Part shown: positions 46,581 to 57,781 of the stretch, in pieces
Position numbering within the stretch: the first letter of the stretch is position 1
Layout of the letters: every line of letters starts with the position of its first letter
NCBI GenBank assembly: GCA_030063045.1
Contig: JAQSEB010000041.1
Span: 1,054,001 to 1,118,000 of the forward strand
DNA: 64,000 nucleotides
Source: Pratylenchus scribneri
Taxonomy: Eukaryota; Nematoda; Chromadorea; Rhabditida; Pratylenchidae
Direction: 5' to 3'
Program-made: the position numbers and the translations under genes
Notes under the pieces: model-generated
Told to the model about the DNA's origin: nothing
The model's input: only the letters and a program-made list of their open reading frames with translations
Database searches by the model: none

Positions 46581-49500
46581 ATGCTTCAATCTTCACGGCA
46601 TTTCCGGCAAATTTGGTATTTAAGGAAGTTTGCAACATCGAACAATAAAACAGCAACACAATTATTGCTTCGAAATATTCCAGCAGCAGCACAAATTATA
46701 AGGCAAAATTCGACGGCACCACCACAAACAGCATCCACAGGAGAAGAGAAGAAGAAATTTGAATTTCAAGCAGAAATAAAGAATTTGCTGGAAATTGTTG
46801 CAAAATCGCTGTATTCTGATCAAGAGGTATAATAAAAAAAATCAATAATTATGAAAATAGCGAAAAGCGGTTCAATGGTTGGTCCTACCTCCAAACCATG
46901 TAACCAATGGATAGAACCAGTTTTGTAAAAAAGGTCCTCGTCTCGTCTTAAAATAAGAGACGAAAGAAGATGAGAGAAGAGGGAAGAAAAAGGCGAAGAC
47001 GAGAGAAGAGGGGAGAATAAGGCCAAGACGAGACGAGAGAAGAGGGGAGAATAAGGCCAAGACGAGACGAGAGAAGAGGGGAGAAAAAGGCCAAGACGAG
47101 GACGAGTTGGGGAAAAAAGCAAAGACGAGGACGAGCGATTTTCCATTTACTACATTTAATAGATCTCATTAAGAAGCAGCAGTTGATAATGAATTTGGTT
47201 TAAGTTTGGCAATCCTAAAGAATCTGGCCCCCAATAAAAAAATATATTTTCCAGGGTAAAAAATGCTGCAGAACTCAGATCTGATATCCTTTTCGTCATA
47301 TCTTGCCATCTTGGTAAGGTAATGCCAACTTTTATAAAGAAAAAAGTAAGGGGGGACCAAGGGCATTTTTGGTCAAAATTTTTATATGGCCAATATATAA
47401 CTTAATCAATATAGTTTGACGAGAGAAATCGAATAGTACCATTTTTATAGGGTAATATTGCACTTTACGCAAGTTAGAAGTAAAAATATCTTACCAAGAT
47501 AATTATTTCTTTCTGTCATAATTTGCCAATAATTGAATATTACCCTATAAAAATGTTACCATTCGATTCCTCTCGTTGAACTACGTTGATTAAGCTATAA
47601 ATTGGTTTCGAAAAAAAAATTTTGACCAAAAATGCCCTTGGTCCCCTTACTTTTTTCTTGATAAAAGTTGGCATTACCTTACCAAGATGGCAAGATATGA
47701 CGAAAAGGATATCAGATCTGAGTTCAGCAGCATTTTTTACCTTGGAAAATATATTTTCTTATTGGGGCCAGATTCTTTAGGATTGCCTTAAGTTTAACCA
47801 ATTTTTAAATTAGTTTTGACCCAAAAACCGTAAAGATGGTTTAAACGGTTTAAAACCCTTAATTTGAACAAACCATGACAAATTATATACCAATCGATAC
47901 GTTTTGATGAGATCTATCGAATGAATATAGGGTTTGGGGGTTTAGGACAAACCACTGAAACACGTCATTTTCAGTTTTTGGCAAATTAAATCGAAACATA
48001 TATTTAAGGTTTTCATTCGAGAGCTCATTTCCAATGCGAGTGATGCCCTGGAGAAGCGAAAATGTTTGGATATGCAAAATGAAACGACAAAGGAGGGCGG
48101 CGGAGAACAAATTCCATATGAATTGAGAATTGAAGCGGACCCAAAAGAAATGAAATTGACATTTACGGACACTGGTTTATTAGTTAAATTATTTATAAAT
48201 TATTAATTAATTATTTAAGGTATTGGAATGAACGAACAAGAGCTGGTGGATTTGTTGGGAACAATCGCAAAATCCGGTTCAAAACTGTTTCGCACCGATG
48301 AGAAGACAAAACAATCGGCGGAATCAATAATTGGTTTATTCAGCATTATTTAATATTATTTATTATTATTTGTTTTAAGGTCAATTCGGTGTTGGATTTT
48401 ATTCGGTTTTTGTAGTCAGGTTTGCCGATTATTCCTTATTTAAATTTAATTTTTATAAATTTTTTAGTAACAAAGTTTGTGTGACGACAAGGAAGAGTGG
48501 CGAAAATACGGGACATATTTGGACATGGACTGGCGGTTCTGATTTTGAAGTGGGAGAGAAGGCGGATGCTTCCGTGGGAACCAAGGTTTTCGTTTTTATT
48601 TAATGATGGTTTAAAAACCTTAAAATTGATTTACTGGGGTAATATTGCAGTTTGGCCCCCACAAAGATGAGGATGATGAAGAAGATGATGAGGATGATAC
48701 AGGTGAAGACGATGATTAGGATGATGACGAAGATCATCTTCATCTTTTTCTTCAACTACTTCATCATCCTCATCCTTGTGGGGGCCAAACTGCAATATTA
48801 CCTTTAGTAGTTTTAAAAACCTTAAGATTTAGTGTTTAAATAACCGTAAAATTGGTTTAGTAATCTAAAAACCTTAAGATTTATTAGTGTTTAAATAACC
48901 GTAAAATTGGTTTAGTAGTCTAAAAAACCTTAAGATTAGTTTAGTGTTTAAATAACCGTAAAATTGGTTTAGTAGTCTAAAAAACCTTAGGATTAGTTTA
49001 ATGGTTTAAAAAACAAAAAGATTAATATTTAATTATTTAAGATCGAATTATGGCTTCGCAATGGAGAGACGGAAAAATTTGTGGATCCCCAGCGGGTCAT
49101 TGACGTTATTAACAAGTAATTTTTGGGGGAATTAAATAGAAAATTAATTCTATTTTACTTAAAGATATTCATATTTCGTCACAGTGCCCATTTTTGTGAA
49201 CGGGGAACGGGTGAATTCAATGCGAGCTTTGTGGACAATGCAACCGAGCGAAACTACTCCGGTTTAATTGAAAATAAATTACAAAATAATAATTTTTTTA
49301 TTTAGGAAATGCACGACAATTTCTTCAAGTCAGTATTTTTTATTTATTAAGGAGTGGATTTTTAGATTTTAAACCTATTTTTCGTATAGAGATTTAATAA
49401 AAAAAAAACAAAAAAATAATGTTTTTGAGCATTTATTTCATATTTTTGGCCTAATTTTTTAACCAATTTTACCTATTTTTGGCAATTTTGAGGTAGACCA

Positions 49501-52500
49501 AGCACCAAAAATGACCTATTTGCAATTTTTGAACTTTAGTACAACTAAAAAAATTACTTGCCCTTGCTGGGATTCGAACCGTCGACCCCCTCCCAGCCAA
49601 AACCCACACTCTTCCCAGATAGGACAAAAAAAATTCGAAAATACCAAAAATTATCTAAAAAATTAAAATTACCTATTTTGAGCCGAAACCTATTTTTGTA
49701 ATTTTTGATACCTAAAAATCCGCTCCTTATTTTCTAAATTAATTAATTTAAATAATTTCCAGGCACATTGTCAAAACCCATCATCCACATTTGAGCCACA
49801 TTGATCGGCCCCAGTACACAATTCAATATGCCACCGATTCACCAATCAATATTCGATCCGTTTTCTATGGTTTTTTTGCATTCATTTTTTACATTTTTAA
49901 ATATTTTTACTATTTTCTAGTTCCCTCGGGAAAAGTTTCCAACTTGGAATTTGCGGCCGATTCCCAAAAGGAAAGTGGCATTTCCCTGTACAATCAACGG
50001 GTGCTAATTAAGCCAAATGCCAAGGAATTATTGCCCCATTATTTGCGATTTTTGGTTGGCGTTGTTGATTCGGAGGTGAAATTTTTATTGACAGTTTAAA
50101 TAAAATTTATTTTAATTTATAAAAAAATTTTTTTGAATTAATTTTTAAAATTTTTTTATTTGAATTAATTTAAAAAATTTTTATTCGAAATTATTTTTTA
50201 AAAATTTTTATTTAAATTTATTTTAAAACTATTTAATTATTAAATCTAATTTATTTTTAAAGGATATTCCATTGAATTTGTCCCGGGAAATGCTCCAAAT
50301 GGATTTGATTATTGGGTTTAATTTTATTTTAATTAATTTAATTAATTAAATTAATTAATTTAAAATTCTAGCAAAATTCGAGGAATTCTCACGGACAAAT
50401 GCATTTCATTTTTTGTCAGTCAACTCAACAAGAATCGAATCAATTATTCCGAATTTTACAAGGGATATTCCCTCTTCTTGAAGGAGGGAATCATTACAGA
50501 ACAGTCTAATTCGGTCAAGGTTTGCATTTTTTTTATATTTTAATTTTATTGGTTAATTTTAAAAAAATATTGAAAATGGCAAAAAGTTTTTATAACAGTT
50601 CATTGATTTGAAGTAGACCCCTAAATCCTTGCCCAATCGATAGATATCATTCAAACGCATAGATTGGAATATAATTTGCCATGGTTTCATAAAAAAAATA
50701 AGGGTTTTAAACCATTTTATGGTTTTTAGTACAATATTAAACCTGATGAGCAAAATCATTATCAAACGATGCGTCTTGATAAGTTTTATCGATTGGTTGT
50801 AAGGTTTGGTGGTCTAGGACAAACCGCTAAAATCTTTTCGTCATTTTAAATATTTCCATTTTTTAATTAGAAAAAATCCGAAAATTAGAATTGAATTTTT
50901 AAGCAATTTTTTTAGGAGAAAATTGGCAAATTGCTTCTGTTCGAATCATCCAATTTGCGGGCAAAAACAATGACCACATTGACGGAATATGTTGAACGGA
51001 TGCAGGCCGATCAGCAATATATTTTTTATTTATTTGCTCCCAGGTTTTAATTTAATAAAAATATTTTAAAAATTAATTATTTTTAATATTTTTTATTTTA
51101 ATTAAATTAAAATATTTTCATTTTTAGTCGTCAATTGGCCGAAACTTCGCCATATTTTGAGAGTTTCGATAAACGCTTCGAAGTTTTATTCTTGATGGAC
51201 CCGGCCGATGAGCTGGTGTTCCTTTCAATGCCTCAATTCAATGGGAAAAATGTTCAATCGGTTTTTTTGAATTAATTCCATTTTAATTATATTTTTGAAT
51301 TTAAAGGTTGAACAATGGATTAAAAATGAACCTGTTTCGAATGTGGAGGATAAAACAATGACCACGGACCCAACAAAGAGAGGTTATTAACATTTCATAT
51401 TCATTGTATTTATTAGCCTAATTGGAAAGAGTGGGGGATTTTGGTTGGACGGGGTCATGGGTTCGAATCCCACCAAGGACAAATAATTTTTTAAATGTTC
51501 AAAAATCTCAAAAAAAAGATACCTATTTAGGTTTTTTGTGAAATTTTGCCAAAATATATTTTGAAAACCTCAAAACATGTGAATTTTGATTTTTTTATTG
51601 CATTTCTAATTAAATTTTCCCCTAAAAAATGCCAAAATAGATAAAATTAGGTCAAAAGATTTAGTCAAAAATATGAAATAAATGCTCAAAAATAATATTC
51701 TTGGGTACTTTTTTCATCAAATTTGACATAAAAAATAAGTCAAAAAATTCGAAAAATCCGTACCCTAATAAAAATTAATATTTATTTAAAAACCAAAATT
51801 TATTTCAGAGTTCCTTGATTGGCTCAAAGATGCACTGGGCTCAGTCCGTGTCAATGATGTGAAGCCAAGTGGGCGAACATCGGAACATCCTTTCATGGTT
51901 TTTTTATGGAAAATTATTCAAAATTTAAATTTCCATTTATGAAGATTACAATTTCCGCGGATATGGGCGCAGCCCGGCATATGCTTAGGATTTCCGAAAT
52001 AAAGGAGGTAAATTTAAAAACAATTCATTATCATTTATTAGGGAACGGATTTTTAGGCTTTTTGACCTTATTTGTACCAAAAAGAAAATAAATTTGATTA
52101 ACGGGGAACAGTTTTTGGACTTTTTACCAATTTTTATACCAAAAAATTTAATAATTAGGGAACGGATTTAAAAATTTTTGGCCTATTTTTATATTTTAGA
52201 TTTAATGAAATAGCAAATAAATATTGTTTTTTAGCATTTATAATTTTTTGACCTCTTTTTACATATTTTTTGCATTTTTTGGGGGGAAAATTTCATTAGA
52301 AAAATGGAATAAAAAAAATCACCTATTTTAATATTCCCGTAACCTATTTTTGGCAAATTTCACTAATAAAAATCTAAATTTGCATTTTCGAACAAAAATC
52401 CGCTCCCTATGAATTCATCGACTAATCAATTTTCATTAATTAAAAATTCAGATGGAGCATTTAATGATTCTCAAGCCGGTCCTCCATATTAATTTTTTGC

Positions 52501-52749
52501 ATCCCGTCATAAATGGTCTAATTAAGCTGAAGAAAACCAATCCGGAATTGGCAGAACAAATTGCGGAACAAGTAAAAATCGGCCGAAAATAATTGATTTA
52601 AAAAATAATAAATTATTCAGGTCTATGATAATGCGCTCATTTCCGCCGGTCTTTTGAAGGATTCCAGCAAAATGGTGAACAGATTGAATAAGATTTTTGG
52701 CGATTTATTGCTTCTGAATTCGGAGAAATCACAAATTTTGACACCTTAA
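46581..52749 (+). CDS. TRAP1: Mitochondrial HSP90 chaperone TRAP1
   Basis: The 19 exons are 46581-46826, 48009-48174, 48220-48333, 48380-48419, 48468-48585, 49042-49115, 49165-49261, 49306-49328, 49763-49869, 49921-50075, 50263-50315, 50372-50519, 50916-51043, 51128-51260, 51307-51382, 51809-51897, 51945-52007, 52452-52571 and 52621-52749. Phases agree and give 692 residues, close to human TRAP1 (704). The N-terminus is Arg/Ser-rich without acidic residues until about 50, as in a mitochondrial presequence. The GHKL ATPase motifs are intact: FIRELISNASDALEK (Glu87, Asn91), FTDTGIGM and GQFGVGFYSVF. The middle domain has YSYFVTVPIFVNG and SLYNQRVLIKPNAKELLP; the C-terminal domain has ADMGAARHMLRI. 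It folds client proteins in the mitochondrial matrix using ATP. The introns hold the family C, E and SINE-like repeats listed separately. Confidence 0.96.
46960..47130. repeat. GA-rich tandem repeat, about 34-bp unit, four to five copies
   Basis: The repeating core is gagacgagagaagaggggag then aataaggccaa, with g/a variants. It lies in TRAP1 intron 1. It yields several false frames on the minus strand. Confidence 0.85.
47205..47795. mobile_element. Family E palindromic element (about 590 bp)
   Basis: The left arm (tttggcaatcctaaagaatc, ctgatatccttttcgtcata, aagggcatttttggtcaaaa) is repeated in reverse complement in the right arm (ttttgaccaaaaatgccctt, tatgacgaaaaggatatcag, gattctttaggattgcc). 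The inner part (taccatttttatagggtaat and its mirror) is also palindromic. Arm identity looks very high. Confidence 0.8.
48645..48815. mobile_element. GAT/ATC hairpin element
   Basis: The ends (ggtaatattgcagtttggcc and its complement ggccaaactgcaatattacc) flank a gatgaggatgatgaagaaga run and its mirror tcttcaactacttcatcatc. It lies in TRAP1 intron 5 and has the same design as the hairpin at 11182-11345. Confidence 0.7.
48815..49015. repeat. Tandem repeat, about 57-bp unit, three to four copies
   Basis: The unit contains aaataaccgtaaaattggtt then tagtagtctaaaaaacctta. It lies in TRAP1 intron 5 directly after the hairpin element. Confidence 0.8.
49550..49630 (-). repeat. tRNA-like SINE element, minus strand
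   Basis: On the minus strand it reads gtcctatctgggaagagtgt then ggtcgacggttcgaatccca, with a perfect B box (ggttcgaatcc). It matches, in the opposite orientation, the copy at 51405-51485. Confidence 0.55.
50570..50855. repeat. Family C palindromic element
   Basis: It begins aaaaatattgaaaatggcaa and ends aaatcttttcgtcatttt, with cccaatcgatagatatcatt and its mirror. It lies in TRAP1 intron 12. Confidence 0.6.
51405..51485 (+). repeat. tRNA-like SINE element, plus strand
   Basis: An A box-like ttagcctaattggaaagagt is followed about 45 bp later by a perfect B box in catgggttcgaatcccacc. The spacing is close to that of a tRNA, but the interior does not fold as a cloverleaf by eye. It lies in TRAP1 intron 15. 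Confidence 0.55.
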
Positions 52750-52934
52750 ATGAATTTTTGATGATCCACTTAATTATTTGTTGTATTTTTTATTAAATTA
52801 TTTTTGATAAATATAGTCCTATTTTTTGTTGGAATTTAATGAAATTTTATCGATCTCAATGTTCGATTTTTATTATTTTTTTTTTTAATTTTTGAAACGA
52901 AAGTTAAAATTGATTATAAATATGTACTAAATCT

Positions 52935-53100
52935 ATGCATGGACATACCGGGCCCGACATTACGGACTTTGACAAATTTAGCCCGGACTATCCGGGTTCA
53001 AAACTACTCCGGGTCCAATTTTTTGGGATTAAAATTAATATTAAAAATTAAAATCTCGACATTTCGGGTCTAATATACAAATAAAATAATCGCAACAAAA
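52935..53100. repeat. G/C-richer degenerate repeat before the MULE
   Basis: The stretch gacataccgggcccgacatt, agcccggactatccgggttc and ctactccgggtccaa stands out from the AT-rich background downstream of TRAP1. It looks like the remnant of another inverted-repeat element; I cannot define both ends. Confidence 0.35.
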
Positions 53101-53655
53101 TAAACATTTTTTTTAAATCATCAAAAATCTGAGAAGTGAAAAAAAAACGGCTACATGACATTTGGCCTAATGACCATTTGGCCTAATGGAGAAAAATGAC
53201 CATTTGGCCTAATGGGGTAAAAATGACTTTTTGGCCTAACGATATTTCGCCTAATGACCATTTGGCCTAATGGGGGAAAAAAGTCATTTGGCCTAATTGA
53301 ATAATTTATGGTAAAATAAGTCCCAATTTCATCTATTTAGAGGTTTTCGACCTTCCTGAATCCGATTATGACATCAGCAAATTGAAATTTTATATTCTGA
53401 ACAGGCTATTGACAGATGAATTAAAAAATTGAAAAATTGTGCCATATATTAGGAGTGGGATTAGAGAGGTTTAAAAATAGCCGTACACCATTGACAAATA
53501 AATATGTGCAATCGACGTAATAAGTTTTGACATTGATTTTTGGAATCCTCTTAAGATTAATTTAAACAAATTTTTAAAGATTTTATGCAAAAATAAAGAT
53601 CAAAATTGGTAAAATAAAATAATAATAATAGTGGAATAAATGGAAAATAATGCAA

Positions 53656-56600
53656 TTAATAGTAATCGTGATCAGAATAATCCGTTGATATATTGGAGGT
53701 GCTGACCATATTAATTGTGGAAGTGGGCGATCGTATAATTGGTGCTTTAATATCGCGGATAAATTTAGATGTGGCACCAGTGTTGTCATTATTTTCTTCA
53801 TATAATTCATCATCTTCGCCATAATTCTCATCCACTTCTTCATTGTTCTCTTCGCCATCTCCATTGTTTTCTTGGCCTTCAGCTTCATCCACGATCAAAT
53901 CATCTTGCAACCCTTGCAGTGCCAGCGAAACCGCTTGCAGAAAAATACGAATGCATTGGTCATTGAGAAGTGGAGCTTGTATAAGAGCCTTCAAGCGTGC
54001 ATCCATCGTTCGATATACAACTCGTCGATAATTTTGGTCTGGTTGCAATTTAATTTCACGGACTTCATTCATTTTTCTGCTGTCATATCTGCGAAGATTG
54101 ATGAGAAATTCATGCATCCTCGGATGAGTGCAGTTTCTCTTCTAAAAATAAAGAATAAATAGATTTATAAGTATGAAAATTAAAAATGATTCATGACAAG
54201 AAGTCCGTCACAATGTACCATTTTTCTTAAAATGGTACATTCTATGAAAAGGTACATGGCAATAAGTCCGCCACAATGTACCATTTTTCCTAAAATGGTA
54301 CATTCTATGAAAAAATGGTACATGGAAGAAGTACGTCACAAATGAACCATTTTCTTATAAGCTAAATGAACTATTTTTATCAGAAAAATGCTTCTTTTCA
54401 ATTCAATAGTCAGTTTCATTATAAAAAATTTAACCTGAAAAGCCAGATTATTTGCTTCTGCTGATGCTTGACAGCGTGGCAAATCCTCATGAATTCGATC
54501 CCGAACATTCCAAAAATCGATTTCAAATTTGGGCGGTTTCGCTAGAGGCAATTCATGGCGAGGGACAACTGAATATTAGAAATACACAATTGTTTCAATG
54601 AATAATAACTTTGGCTTTCATTAAATCGAGGTGGTATTGGAGTGTTTTGCCCATCATCAAACGGTTCAATTGTGATGTTTCTGCCGACGGCTGCATTCGG
54701 ATGATTTGTTGAATTGTTTCTGCCGACGGCTGCATTCGGATGATTTGTTGAATTGTTTCTGCCGACGGCTGCATTCGGATGATTTGTTGAATTGTTTTTG
54801 CCGCCGGCTGCATTTGGATTATTTGTTGAATTGTTTTGTCGACGGCCTCTTTCGCTTTGACTGTCTGGAGTAAGCAACGAACGGACTATCTCAGAATCAA
54901 TCGATGGTGCTTAAGAATGAATAATTATGATTAATGATTTACTTAATACCTATGGGAGTTGAATGTCCAGCCAAACCAGCCATCATCCTGTCCTCATCAG
55001 CCCTGGGCAAGAATGCCAATTCCTTCAATTCTTTCTCCCATTTCGATAGGCCAATATAATTTTTGCCAACATAATAAAGGAATTTTTTAAAAATTTTAAT
55101 TTATTTTGTGATTATCATGTTATTTACCATTTAACTCCGGCGGCGATTGCTCAATGGTCAAGGCAAAACCACGGCGAACCATTTCGGGAGGCAAAAAAGC
55201 TAGGGCTTGACACCAACGAACCGTCTTTCGAACTGGTTCCAAATTTTTGTATTGGCCAATAAATCCCAATTTTTTGATTCGACTTATAAACGATTGCGCC
55301 AAGTGAAACAAACATGCTTTGTTGTTTATTTGCGAAAAAACTTCAAGAAAGGCCGAAAATTCGGATGTTTCGAAATCGGTCATCACTGAATTTTTTTCTC
55401 TTTTTAATATAAATTAAATTAATATAAAACCTGAAATGGGCATGTCGTTTCCCAGAACTTTCTTTAATCCATTTAACACTTCAATATATTGCACTTTACT
55501 TTTGTTTGTCATCAATGCGTAAACAGCTGGGAAGACTCTGTGCTCCATAATGAAACCGATAACAAATTGTTGAGAAAATTGCCTGGGACACGTTTGGAAT
55601 GTGGCGTCTGCTGCCCAGTTTTTGTGCTCACGAAGGAGATTAATTGCCTAAAAATTTTAAATTCGTTATGATACTATGTCATTCGTTAAATTTTATTCTC
55701 TTTGAACCATTTTAATTTCTATATGTACCATTTTTTCATAAAATGTACCGTTTTTTTGCCTAAAATGAAGTCCGTCACAGTGTACCATTTTACAAAAAAT
55801 GGTACATTTTAGGCAAAAAATGGTACATTATTTCCATAAATGGTATGGACCATTTTTTTGTTAAAAAATTACTAAAAAAATAATCCCAAAAATTACCTTA
55901 ACACTTGCAAAAACCAAAACGCGCTCAGCCGCTTGTGGCCTTGTATCTGCAGAATCATGAATCAGGAAACTAAAAATTAATTTAAAAAAATTTATTTATA
56001 ATTTTCTAGTTTCTCACGGCTTTCCATCTTTGTATCGAAATTCATCTGGTATGACAATGCTTGTCGCATTCGGAGCATTCAGTTTGTGACCAAAACGACG
56101 CCTTTTTCGCGCACCCTTACTATGCAAAGCAGCATAAGTTGGCAATTGTGTGAACATTTCGTCGTCTTCTGTTTCTTTTACTTCATCGACCAAAGCTGCT
56201 GTAGGTATTTCCAAATCATTTTGAAGACGTTCCGTGTAATTGTTCAAGCGACGCTCAATCTGAATTATATATTCATAATTAACCATTTTTGGACAAAATC
56301 GAATCATTTTTAATTGCCCACAATGAACCATTTTTCATAAATATTATAAAAATGGTACATTTAAATTGAAAAAGATTACATTTAAATGGAAAACGGTACA
56401 TGGTACATTGTAGGATAAAAACGGTTCATTGTAGGATAAAAATGGTACATTTTTCTAGAAAATGGTTCATTGATGGTTCATTGTATGATTTAATTTATTT
56501 TAGTTATTCAAAAAAATTTTATATTCAATAAATTTTTTGGCTCTTATTACATTTGTCTGATATTTAAAGAATTAAAAATTCTTATTCTTAAACCTCTTGT

Positions 56601-57250
56601 CCATAAGTTTTTGCCAAATGTCTGTGCGCTTTCTTGTTAATGGTTCCTTCTTCGTAGTTTTCAGAGTCGGTAATTGCGCTGACGCCGCATCGTTTTGGTG
56701 GACGAAACTCTTCGCATCACCAATAGTCCTTTCCCTTATGCTTGCGGTTCAAAAGAAAACGAAAACCTGAATCCATTGAATTTGTTGAATTTAATTTTTA
56801 AAGTCACCATCGTGCCATAAGTCAATTTTTCCTTTTGTTGTTTTTTGAACAACGAAGCGTACTTTGTCGTCATCTTGTTGGGGAATTTCCGCTTCATTAT
56901 CAATTCCAGGATCTGATTCTGATGATGAATATTCAACAACAGGACGTTGGCGTCTTTTTCGATCGGCTCCTTCAATTAATTTCCTTGCATTCATTTCACT
57001 TAAGATAACATTTTATTAACAATTTTATATAAATAAATGATTTTACTAACATTTTTGGATGATTGCTGATGTTCTGTTCACGATTTGCCGCCGGCTGCAA
57101 TAAATGATTTTGTTTTTTGCCGTTGTCCTTTTCACGATTTGCCGTCGGCTGCAATAGATGATTTTCTTGATGATTATCGATGTTCGACAAATGGTCGGCT
57201 GACGGCTTGATTTTTTGTAGATGATTTTGTTGAATTTTTCGCGATGGCAT
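53656..57250 (-). pseudogene. FLYWCH plus MULE transposase gene with an in-frame stop
   Basis: Exons on the complement: 57250-57051, 56998-56808, 56766-56594, 56259-56018, 55969-55897, 55647-55431, 55385-55128, about 55085-54950, 54909-54586, 54568-54435 and 54141-53656. Exon 3 encodes a FLYWCH finger (FRFLLNRKHKGKDYW, then CEEFRPPKRCGV and a terminal AHRHL), but TGA at 56719-56717 replaces the residue between W and C. The MULE core follows: WAADATFQT (first Asp), PISVMTDFETSEFSAFLEVF (second Asp), CLFHLAQSF, QALAFLPPEMV, YYVGKNYIG, FEIDFWNVRDRIHEDLPR and CTHPRMHEFLINLRR. Residues PNAAVGRNNSTNH repeat three to four times before the FWN block. The C-terminus is acidic (GQENNGDGEENNEEVDEN). The start of the eighth exon has no clear AG acceptor. 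With the stop, only an N-terminal fragment would be made unless the exon is skipped or the stop read through. Confidence 0.88.
54195..54370. repeat. Internal taccattttt/aaaatggtac repeats of the MULE
   Basis: Copies of agtccgtcacaatgtaccat and ttaaaatggtacattctatg alternate in direct and inverted order. Similar clusters lie at 55720-55860 and 56290-56480, all within transposase introns. Confidence 0.7.
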
Positions 57251-57781
57251 GAATATTTTGTAGCAATCTCTAATTATAAATGTTATTAAAATGGAGAAAT
57301 AGGTAGTTAGAAATAAGATTTATCTTTTGTTAAAATGTATCATTTTACAAATAAAGAAGAATAAACAAAGTAATAAAAATATGAGTGAATCAAAAATTTA
57401 TCAATGAACAAAAACAATTATTTAGAAATTAATAAAAACATTTTGCCAAATTTTTGAATAAATTTTTAGGCCAAATGACTTTTTTCCCCCATTAGGCCAA
57501 ATGGTCATTAGGCGAAATATCGTTAGGCCAAAAAGTCATTTTTACCCCATTAGGCCAAATAGTCATTTTTCCCCATTAGGCCAAATGGTCATTAGGCCAA
57601 ATGGCGTTAGGCCAAATAGTCGTTAGGCTAAGTGTCTGTACGCCAAAAAAACATTCAAATATATTAATTGAACAAGTTTTCAAAATGTTTGGCGGAAATA
57701 AGAATGTTTGGAGGAAATAAAAATGTTTGGATGATAGGAAAATTTTCTCGATTTTATAATTAATAATTATTCATAAATCAG

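Larger units (their letters stand above)
46850..47975. mobile_element. Family C element carrying a GA-rich tandem array and a nested family E palindrome
   Basis: The outer family C arms (agcgaaaagcggttcaatgg; ggacaaaccactgaaac) flank a tandem array (46960-47130) and a 0.6-kb palindrome (47205-47795). All lie in TRAP1 intron 1. Confidence 0.6.
53149..57644. mobile_element. Complete Mutator-like (MULE) DNA transposon, 4496 bp
   Basis: The ends are long inverted repeats built from catttggcctaatgacc-type units (53149-53301 and 57468-57644), nearly identical over about 140 bp. The direct repeat aaaaaaac flanks the element at 53141-53148 and 57645-57652, the 8-bp duplication expected for a MULE (8-11 bp), though it is low-complexity. 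The right terminus (gtctgtacgcc) carries one extra internal repeat unit compared with the left. The single gene inside is the minus-strand transposase. It lies between TRAP1 and the first SPRY gene. Confidence 0.9.

Noticed and set aside
46820..47169. Minus-strand frames rich in Ser/Leu/Phe
   Set aside because: They arise from the GA-rich tandem repeat in TRAP1 intron 1.
53769..54162. Plus-strand frames over the MULE C-terminal exon
   Set aside because: They are the antisense of the acidic transposase exon 54141-53656.
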